DNA of 18,331 bases from Egicoccus sp035462025. Lineage in GTDB: Bacteria; Actinomycetota; Nitriliruptoria; Nitriliruptorales; Nitriliruptoraceae. The position numbers and the translations under genes are program-made. Shown here piece by piece: positions 1-5,804 of the stretch. The stretch is from assembly GCA_035462025.1 (NCBI GenBank), contig DATHUR010000170.1:1-18331 (forward strand), read 5' to 3'. Within the stretch, counting starts at the first letter, position 1, and every line of letters starts with the position of its first letter. The notes under the pieces are model-generated. The model searched no databases. It saw only the letters and a list, made by a program, of their open reading frames with translations, and had not been told where the DNA came from.

Positions 1-126
1 CTGACCACCGTGCTCGGCCTGGGCATCCTGTCCTACGCCTTCAGCGCCTTCGCCCTCGTCGTCGGCCTGGTCATGGTCGGCCTCGGCCTGGTCGTGCTCA
101 AGCTGCGCAAGGTCGCACTCGCCTGA
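1..126 (+). CDS. C-terminal end of a membrane protein (5' truncated by window)
   Basis: The first reading frame is open from base 1 to a TGA at 124-126, giving the last 41 residues of a protein that begins outside the window. The residues are almost all hydrophobic (Leu, Val, Gly, Ala, Phe) up to about residue 33. They end in a short basic tail (KLRK, then VALA), as expected for a last membrane helix followed by a cytoplasmic end under the positive-inside rule. The high GC content at third codon positions matches the rest of the window. The gene ends 44 bases before a strong hairpin terminator. Too little is present to name a family. Confidence 0.7.
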   Translation: MTTVLGLGILSYAFSAFALVVGLVMVGLGLVVLKLRKVALA

Positions 127-170
127 CACAGCCACACGAAAAGACACTCCCCGTCAAGGGGGTGGGGTGA

Positions 171-202
171 AGAAGGGCCGGTGGGAGACCACCGGCCCTT
201 CT
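171..202. terminator. Strong bidirectional hairpin terminator
   Basis: A perfect 14-bp stem (171-184 with 189-202) closes a GAGA tetraloop. It lies between two convergent genes, the membrane protein ending at 126 and the GGDEF gene ending at 208. The stem has an A at one end and TTCT at the other but no long T tract, so it is a GC-rich actinobacterial type rather than a canonical U-tract terminator. Its symmetry lets it act in both directions. Confidence 0.8.
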
Positions 203-207
203 CGCGT

Positions 208-1653
208 TCAGTCGCCGGCGAAGACCGTGCGGTCGCGCCCGTCGGCCTTGGCGGCGTACATCGCCTCGTCCGCGCGCCGCACGAGGTCGTCGCCCCCGTC
301 GCCCGGGCGGGCCGTGGCGATGCCCACGGACACCGTGATCGGCTCGCGCGCCCGCACGGACGCCGCGAGCCGCTGCGCGATGTGCGCGGCCTCCGCGTCG
401 TCCGCTGCCCACAGGATGCTGGCGAACTCGTCCCCGCCGATGCGGTAGAGCCGGTCCCCGTCGCGCATGCCGAGGGCCAGCGTCGCGCTGAGCCGCTCGA
501 GCAGGCGGTCCCCCTCGAGGTGGCCGAGACGGTCGTTGACCGCCTTGAACTCGTCGATGTCGATGATCATGACCGCGAGGCGGCGTCCCTCCGCCGGCGT
601 CGCCAACGCGAGCTGGAGTTCCTCGCGGAAGGTCACGCCGTGCCCGAGCCCGGTCATCGGGTCGCGGCGGGCACGCTCGTGCAGCTGGGCCAGGGTCCGC
701 GCGCCCAGCAGGCTGGCGGCGACCTGGGACCCGAGCACCTCCATCGACGCGATCATGTCCTGATCGATGGGTCCCGGCTCGGGTGCGGCCACCAGCAGGA
801 TGCCGAGTTGCAGGCTGCGGGCGTCGAGCGGCACCACGGCCAGCGAGGCGACCCCGACCTCGTCGAGCCCACCGGCGACCGGCAACTCGCGCTCGTCGAG
901 GCCGGTCGTGTACATCGAGGTACCAGCGGCGACCCAGTCGCTGAGTGCGGCCAGCGCCTCGGGCGCCACCTGCTCGAGCCCCGACGCCAGCGGACCGACG
1001 GCGACCTCGAGACCGACACGGTCGCCACCGCGGCGGGTCACGATCGCCGCGGTCCGCATCCCCGAGACCTGGACGGCGGCGTCGACCGCCAGGCGCAGGA
1101 TCACCTCCTCGTCGTCGAGTTCGGCGAGGCGACCGGCCCACCTCGCGACGCGCTGCGCGGGTGTCTCGACCGGTGGTCCACCAAGTTCGTCGAGCCGTCG
1201 TCCGTACGCGGTCGCGCACGCTTCGAGCACTTGCGGCGTGTCCGACGGCAGCGGCTCGCGCGACTCGACGTTGAGGGCGCCGACGACCCGGCCGTCGTAA
1301 TGGATGGGCGTGCACACCTCGGCGAGCAGCCCCGGCGCCGCCGCGAGGAACTCGCCCTCACCACGGGTGTCCCCGACCACGATCGTGCGGCCACCGCGGA
1401 CGCACCGACCGATCACGCCGACCTCGACCGGAATGCCGTCGAGCACCTGCCCGTAGCCGTGCTGCGCCTGGCAGCGCAGGCGGCCGCCGCGCAGCAGGTA
1501 CAGGCTCGGGAACGGCTGGCCCAGGTCGGCGAGGTGGGTGACGACGGCCTCGGCGGCACTGCGCGGGCTGTCGGCCGTCGCCAGCGCATCGAGGCATGCG
1601 GACACGAGCGCGTCGACGCGCCGATGGTCGTCAGCGTCCTGTCCCCCAGCCAT
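208..1653 (-). CDS. GAF-GAF-GGDEF diguanylate cyclase
   Basis: This 481-residue soluble protein probably makes cyclic di-GMP from two GTP. Residues about 10-155 and 180-320 look like two GAF sensor domains. Residues about 328-478 are a GGDEF domain, starting with the usual RDPMTGL linker. The catalytic signature GGDEF is intact at 406-410. An RxxD inhibitory site (RDGD, 397-400) sits exactly five residues before it, so product feedback inhibition is likely. The metal-binding segment IIDIDEFKAVND (363-374) is also present. There is no membrane segment or signal peptide, so the signal is probably intracellular: a small molecule, redox state or light, as is typical of GAF domains. The ATG at 1653 lacks a Shine-Dalgarno sequence but lies seven bases after a good -10 box, which suggests a leaderless mRNA. 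The ligand of the GAF domains cannot be read from the sequence. Confidence 0.93.
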   Translation of the reverse strand: MAGGQDADDHRRVDALVSACLDALATADSPRSAAEAVVTHLADLGQPFPSLYLLRGGRLRCQAQHGYGQVLDGIPVEVGVIGRCVRGGRTIVVGDTRGEGEFLAAAPGLLAEVCTPIHYDGRVVGALNVESREPLPSDTPQVLEACATAYGRRLDELGGPPVETPAQRVARWAGRLAELDDEEVILRLAVDAAVQVSGMRTAAIVTRRGGDRVGLEVAVGPLASGLEQVAPEALAALSDWVAAGTSMYTTGLDERELPVAGGLDEVGVASLAVVPLDARSLQLGILLVAAPEPGPIDQDMIASMEVLGSQVAASLLGARTLAQLHERARRDPMTGLGHGVTFREELQLALATPAEGRRLAVMIIDIDEFKAVNDRLGHLEGDRLLERLSATLALGMRDGDRLYRIGGDEFASILWAADDAEAAHIAQRLAASVRAREPITVSVGIATARPGDGGDDLVRRADEAMYAAKADGRDRTVFAGD

Positions 1654-1659
1654 GTGGCA

Positions 1660-1687
1660 AGGCTAACGTGACCGGATCCCTGTACAA
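1660..1687 (-). promoter_or_regulatory. Promoter of the GGDEF gene, predicted leaderless
   Basis: On the minus strand a TTGTAC box (1682-1687) is followed after 16 bp by TAGCCT (1660-1665). The A of the start ATG at 1653 is the seventh base after the -10 box, so transcription should start on the start codon itself. No ribosome binding site is visible upstream, which agrees with a leaderless transcript. Confidence 0.6.
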
Positions 1688-1708
1688 CGCGGCGATGACC
1701 GGTAGGCT
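1681..1708 (+). promoter_or_regulatory. Divergent promoter toward the SNF2 operon
   Basis: On the plus strand TGTACA (1681-1686, four of six matches to TTGACA) is followed after 16 bp by TAGGCT (1703-1708). Predicted transcription start is near 1715. The -35 box is the same palindrome used by the GGDEF promoter in the other direction, so the two promoters would compete for polymerase. Confidence 0.45.
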
Positions 1709-1811
1709 GGCGGCACGTACCGGGGGTGGCGACCTGACGCCCTCGCCGGTGCGACCCGGTCCGGACACCGATACCACCACCGTCCGCGCCCGCGCGGCCT
1801 GTCGGCGCGAC

Positions 1812-2003
1812 GCAGATGCGTGCGATCCGGACCTGCTGCGTCCCCCGAAGGGGACGCCGAAGCATCTGCATGGCCGGCGGTTGCCGCCGCCGGCGCGAGG
1901 CGGCTCACCACAACGTCGTCCCGGGGGTAGGGCATTCGGCAAACGGCCGATGCGCGACCGACGTGCACCGCTGCACCAGCAGCGGGCGCATCCCGGGCGA
2001 GAC
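1812..2003 (+). ncRNA. Highly structured 5' leader of the SNF2 operon (unknown class)
   Basis: Between the predicted start site near 1715 and the clear coding region near 2022 the sequence is dense in perfect stems. GCAGATGC (1812-1819) pairs with 1862-1869 and encloses a second 8-bp stem, 1838-1845 with 1850-1857, with a CGAA loop. GCCGGCGG (1873-1880) pairs with 1887-1894. A closing helix (CGTC and CCCGGG near 1914-1926 with 1991-2003) holds two more hairpins: 1932-1940 with 1946-1953 (one bulged T), and 1968-1974 with 1979-1985 (ACCA loop). In the SNF2 frame this stretch encodes an Arg/Pro/Gly-rich text with codon use unlike the gene, so it is probably untranslated. I checked for hallmark motifs of TPP, FMN, cobalamin, SAM, SAH, glycine, c-di-GMP, c-di-AMP, T-box, RNase P and tmRNA and recognised none. 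Confidence 0.45.
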
Positions 2004-5000
2004 GGCACGAAAGAGACGACCATCACCACGACGACGACACCGCGTCCGGTCACCCTCGGCGACTTCCGGGAACTGGCCCAGGCGCACCTCGACGGGCTGG
2101 CCACCGACGCCGAACGGGCGATCCTCGCGGCCAACCGCGACGAATGGGCCGAGGCACTGGGGGCCATGCGCGACGACGTGCTGGCCACCATCGAGCGGCT
2201 GCGCAAGCAGGTCCACGGTCCCGAACGCAACCTCGTCCTGGCCGACTTCGACGAGGAACGCGACCGCATCGACGACATGCTGGTCGAGTTGACCGGCCAC
2301 GACCCGCGCCAGAAGGGCGGCGGCGGCGAGAAGACGCCCCCCGCACCGGTGGCGCAGCCGCCCGTCGTCGGCGTGACCCAGTTGCAGTTGACCTGGGACC
2401 GCGGCGACGTGGTCGCATGGGCAGGCGGCTACGACGCCGACCCCGACGACGTGGAGGCACTGCGGACCCGGCTCAAGACGGTCGGTGCCGGCAGCGACGT
2501 GTGGGGCGACCACGAACCGCTCAAGCTGCCGACGGGCGACCGGGTCGACGCGGTCGCCGCGCCCGTCCGGAGTTCGCTCGGCTGGCTCGTGTCGCTCAAC
2601 TCGACCCACGACGACGAGGGGCTCGGCGCGTCGGTCACCTGGATGGGCCTGGCCGCGGCGCTGGCCGTGCGCCTGGTGGCCCACGGCCGCATGGTTCCGC
2701 AGTTGCAGAAGGTCGGCGACGCGCCCGCGAACCGCTCGTTCTTCGCGGTCCGTTGGGACGCCACCCTGATCGACCACGACGAACTCACCGCGCTGGCCAA
2801 GTCGATGCCCGGGGTGGTCGCCGCGCTCGACCGCCGCGACCCGCGGGCCATCACGCGTTCGATCGTGGCCACCTTCGTCGACGCGATCTGCCGCGAGGGC
2901 GCCTCCCGGGTCGAGGTACCCGCGCCGCCGCCCCAGCCGCGTAGCGCGTCCGAGGTCGCCGAGGCGGTGCTCGGCCGGCTCGACGGCTCGACGTTCGAGG
3001 CACTGCACCAGCAGGGCAGCGACGTCGCGAAGGGCCTCAAGACGTGGGCCGAGGGTGTCACCGGCGCCCCGAAGGTCGGCCTGATCGTCCAACTCGACCC
3101 GCCCGACTCGGGCGACGCCTGGCTGCTGCGGACGTTGACCTCGGCGGCCGGCCGCAAGGAGGAGCCGGTCGAGGCGGCGATGTCGCGCGCCAAGCACGAA
3201 CGCAAGGAGACCATCAAGCGCGAACTCGAACGCCTCGAGGGCCTGTACGTGCCCCTCTCCCGCGGCAAGGACACCCGGCGCGGGCAGGTGATCCTGAGCC
3301 AGGACGAGGCCTGGGACCTGATGTCCCACACCGGGTCGGTGCTGGTCGCCGCCGGCTTCGAGGTCCGGGTCCCCCCGCTGGCCAAGAAGAAGGCCACCGC
3401 GTCGCTGCGGGTCACCTCGACCGGCGGCCACGAGACCGCGGTGGGCGCCCAGCAACTGTCGAGCGTGCGCTGGTCGGCGGTGTTCGACGACGTCGAATTG
3501 ACCGCCGACGACATCCAGCGGCTCGCCAAGGAGTCGCGGCCCCTGGTCAAGTCGCACGGCAAGTGGGTCGAGGTCGACCACGCCGACCTCGAGGCGGCGG
3601 CCGCCGCCCTCGCCGAGCGGGAGAACCAGACCAAGCTGTCGGGCGCGGACATGCTCCGCTACGCGCTCGGCCTCGACGGCACCGCGCTCGGCCGGCCGGT
3701 GTCGGTGGGTGGCGAGGGCTGGGCGGCCGACCTGCTGCGCAGCGCCCGCGAGATCCCGACGCACCCGCCCACCTCACCCGAGGGCTTCGAGGGCGAGCTG
3801 CGCAGCTACCAGGCCAACGCGCTGGCCTGGCTCGAGTTCCTCGACAGCGCCGGCCTCGGCGGCTGCCTCGCCCTCGACATGGGCCTGGGCAAGACCCCGA
3901 CCCTGCTCGCGCACCTGCGGCTGTCGCGCCAAGCCGGTCCGGCACTGGTCATCGCCCCGCCGGCGGTGGTCGGCAACTGGGCGTCCGAAGCAGCCAAGTT
4001 CGTGCCCGAACTGCGGGTCAAGGTCCACCACGGCGTCGACCGGGCAGACAGCGAGGACATCGCCGAGGAGGTCGCCGACGCCGACGTGCTGCTGACCACC
4101 TACGGCACGGCGCTCCGCGACGTCGAGGCGCTGGCGCGCATCGGGTGGAACAAGGTCGTGCTCGACGAGGCCCAGGTCATCAAGAACCCCGCGTCGGAGA
4201 CGGCCCAGCAACTGCGCCGGCTCGAGGCCCGCAACCGGGTCGTGCTGACCGGCACGCCCATCGAGAACGGCCTGGGCGACCTGTGGGCGCTGATGGACTT
4301 CGTCAACCCCGGGCTGGTCGGCGACCGGGCCACGTTCGTGGCCCAGATGCAGAAGGCGTCCGAGGCCGGCTCGACCGCCGAGTCGGCGCTCAAGACCTTG
4401 AACGGCGTGCTCGTGTTCCGTCGTACCAAGGCCGAGCCGATCATCGCGCAGGAACTGCCGGACCGCATCGACGCGCTGGACCACTGCCCGATGACGCCCG
4501 AGCAGATCGGCCTGTACCAGGCCGTGCTCGACAACCTGGTCGCCGAGACCGCCGAGTCCGAGCCCGGCGCGCCGAAGAAGAAGGGTGCGGTCCTCGCGGC
4601 GATCACGGCGCTGAAGCAGATCTGCAACCACCCGGTCGCCTACACGGGCGAGGCCGGCGACCTGGCCGGACGCTCCGGCAAGCTGACCCGGCTCGAGGAG
4701 ATCGTCGACAACGTCTTCGAGGCCGGCGAACGGATGCTGATCTTCACCCACTTCGCCACCTGGGGCGAGAAGCTCGCGACACACCTCACGAAGCGCACCG
4801 GCCTGCCGATCGCCTGCTACCACGGCGGCCTCGCCCGCGGGAAGCGCGACAAACTGGTCGCCGAGTTCCAGGAGGGCACGGGGCCGGGCGCGATGGTGCT
4901 CTCGCTCAAGGCGGGCGGCACCGGCCTGAACCTGACCGCGGCCAGCCACGTGGTGCTCTACGACCGGTGGTGGAACCCCGCCGTCGAGGACCAGGCCCGC

Positions 5001-5246
5001 GACCGGGTGTGGCGCATCGGCCAGACCAAGACCGTCGTGGCGCACCGGCTGGTGTGCCCGGGCACGGTCGACGAGCGCGTCGAGGAGGTCGTGTCCGGCA
5101 AGCGCAAGATCGCCGACATGGTGCTGCCGAAGTCCAGTTCCGTCGACGACCTCGACTCCGACCAGTTGCGCCGGGCCCTCGGCCTCGACCCGCAGGTGCT
5201 GCTGACCGACGAGTCCGTCCCCGCGACCTCCGGAGGTGACGCATGA
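1950..5246 (+). CDS. SNF2-family DNA helicase/ATPase, HelZ-like
   Basis: This large Swi2/Snf2-type DNA translocase is about 1,098 residues from this start. The two RecA lobes fill the last 480 or so residues. Motif I (LDMGLGKT, catalytic Lys648), motif II (DEAQ, 739-742), motif III (LTGTP, 766-770) and motif VI (RVWRIGQ, 1019-1025) are all intact, so the ATPase should be active. The region before lobe 1 resembles the bacterial SNF2-associated domain of mycobacterial HelZ (Rv2101), including a GRMVPQL stretch. Its cellular role (repair, transcription or defence) is not known from the sequence. The start is uncertain: the frame is open from before 1596 with ATGs at 1596, 1695 and 1950, none with a good ribosome site. 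Convincing codon use begins only near 2022, where an ATC codon follows GAAAGAG by six bases. The next gene overlaps its stop codon. Confidence 0.9.
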   Translation: MRDRRAPLHQQRAHPGRDGTKETTITTTTTPRPVTLGDFRELAQAHLDGLATDAERAILAANRDEWAEALGAMRDDVLATIERLRKQVHGPERNLVLADFDEERDRIDDMLVELTGHDPRQKGGGGEKTPPAPVAQPPVVGVTQLQLTWDRGDVVAWAGGYDADPDDVEALRTRLKTVGAGSDVWGDHEPLKLPTGDRVDAVAAPVRSSLGWLVSLNSTHDDEGLGASVTWMGLAAALAVRLVAHGRMVPQLQKVGDAPANRSFFAVRWDATLIDHDELTALAKSMPGVVAALDRRDPRAITRSIVATFVDAICREGASRVEVPAPPPQPRSASEVAEAVLGRLDGSTFEALHQQGSDVAKGLKTWAEGVTGAPKVGLIVQLDPPDSGDAWLLRTLTSAAGRKEEPVEAAMSRAKHERKETIKRELERLEGLYVPLSRGKDTRRGQVILSQDEAWDLMSHTGSVLVAAGFEVRVPPLAKKKATASLRVTSTGGHETAVGAQQLSSVRWSAVFDDVELTADDIQRLAKESRPLVKSHGKWVEVDHADLEAAAAALAERENQTKLSGADMLRYALGLDGTALGRPVSVGGEGWAADLLRSAREIPTHPPTSPEGFEGELRSYQANALAWLEFLDSAGLGGCLALDMGLGKTPTLLAHLRLSRQAGPALVIAPPAVVGNWASEAAKFVPELRVKVHHGVDRADSEDIAEEVADADVLLTTYGTALRDVEALARIGWNKVVLDEAQVIKNPASETAQQLRRLEARNRVVLTGTPIENGLGDLWALMDFVNPGLVGDRATFVAQMQKASEAGSTAESALKTLNGVLVFRRTKAEPIIAQELPDRIDALDHCPMTPEQIGLYQAVLDNLVAETAESEPGAPKKKGAVLAAITALKQICNHPVAYTGEAGDLAGRSGKLTRLEEIVDNVFEAGERMLIFTHFATWGEKLATHLTKRTGLPIACYHGGLARGKRDKLVAEFQEGTGPGAMVLSLKAGGTGLNLTAASHVVLYDRWWNPAVEDQARDRVWRIGQTKTVVAHRLVCPGTVDERVEEVVSGKRKIADMVLPKSSSVDDLDSDQLRRALGLDPQVLLTDESVPATSGGDA
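5232..5239 (+). promoter_or_regulatory. Strong Shine-Dalgarno for the Arg/Gly-rich ORF
   Basis: GGAGGTGA lies inside the end of the SNF2 gene, three bases before the ATG at 5243. It is one of the best ribosome sites in the window. Together with the ATGA stop-start overlap it fixes the start of the small downstream gene and argues that the gene is real. Confidence 0.75.
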
Positions 5247-5689
5247 GCGCCGCACGCAACAACACCGGTGACGGCAAGCGCACCTCGCGCAACCGCCGCG
5301 GCCGCGGCCGCTCGGGTGGAGGGCAGCAGCCGCCAACCCAGAACGAGCGCCGCGGCGGCAACACCCGCGGCGGCGGCTCGGGCGGCGGCGGGGGCAAGTC
5401 CGCCCGCAGCCGTCGCAACCGGGGCCGCAACCGCAACCAGCCCGACCCCGTCGAGTTCTGGGGCGACCCGGAACAGCTGCCGCAGACCGAGACCGGCGTC
5501 CACATCACCGACGAGCCGGCGGCCGTCCCACGCTCGCTCGGGACGCCGCCACTCCCCGGCCACGAGCAGATCGCGGCCAACTACTTCGCGGTCGTCTACG
5601 ACCGGGCGGTCGCGACGGCCGCTGCGCTCGCGGCCGCCGGCGGCCTGATCGACCCGACCGGCCTGACCGGCGACGACGAGGACGAGTAG
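5243..5689 (+). CDS. Small Arg/Gly-rich protein coupled to the SNF2 helicase
   Basis: This is a 148-residue protein of unknown function. The first 66 or so residues are low complexity and very basic: repeated RNRRGRGR-like and GGGSGGGGG runs, typical of disordered nucleic-acid-binding tails. The second half is different. From about residue 67 (DPVEFWGDPEQLP) it becomes ordered, contains VHITDEPAAVPRSLG and LPGHEQIAANYFAVVYDRA, and finishes with an Ala-rich helix and an acidic DDEDE tail. That half looks like a conserved small domain rather than filler. The ATG overlaps the helicase stop (ATGA) and has a near-perfect ribosome site, so the two proteins are probably made in step and may act together. 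I infer a helicase accessory or DNA/RNA-binding partner. Confidence 0.8.
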   Translation: MSAARNNTGDGKRTSRNRRGRGRSGGGQQPPTQNERRGGNTRGGGSGGGGGKSARSRRNRGRNRNQPDPVEFWGDPEQLPQTETGVHITDEPAAVPRSLGTPPLPGHEQIAANYFAVVYDRAVATAAALAAAGGLIDPTGLTGDDEDE

Positions 5690-5694
5690 TCCCG

Positions 5695-5710
5695 GGTCGG
5701 GCTGCCGACC
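5695..5710 (+). terminator. Possible weak terminator after the SNF2 operon
   Basis: A 6-bp GC-rich stem (GGTCGG, 5695-5700, with CCGACC, 5705-5710) with a GCTG loop begins six bases after the stop codon at 5687-5689. There is no T tract. Its position suits a terminator, but such stems arise easily at this GC content. Confidence 0.3.
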
Positions 5711-5734
5711 GCACACCGATCCAGGCAATCCTCG

Positions 5735-5762
5735 GGACAGCGGCCGCTGCGGCCGACATACT
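5735..5762 (+). promoter_or_regulatory. Candidate subtilase promoter with a palindrome in its spacer
   Basis: GGGACA (5735-5740, four of six matches to TTGACA) and CATACT (5757-5762) are 16 bp apart and would start transcription near 5769, about 36 bases before the ATG at 5805. The spacer is filled by the inverted repeat CGGCCG-CTG-CGGCCG (5741-5755). A protein bound there would block polymerase, so it may be an operator. GC-rich palindromes are common in such DNA, so this is tentative. Confidence 0.35.
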
Positions 5763-5804
5763 CGACATGGTCCGACGGACGGACCAGCGACGGTCGGCGG
5801 CGAG

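Noticed and set aside
1596..1949. Starts of the SNF2 gene at ATG 1596 or 1695
   Set aside because: The 1596 start lies inside the GGDEF gene. The 1695 start lies inside the predicted promoter. The added residues look non-coding.
1709..2021. A tRNA, RNase P RNA, tmRNA or known riboswitch in the SNF2 leader
   Set aside because: None of the conserved sequence blocks of these classes could be found by eye.
1905..5336. Two very long minus-strand frames (about 619 and 520 codons) opposite the SNF2 helicase
   Set aside because: They are antisense shadows produced by high GC at third positions. Their translations are repetitive Arg/Gly/Asp/Leu text, with no family motif and no ribosome site.
5268..5648. 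A second protein in another frame over the Arg/Gly-rich gene
   Set aside because: Its Ala/Arg/Pro repeats come from the GC-rich repeats of the true frame. The true frame alone has the ribosome site and the stop-start overlap.
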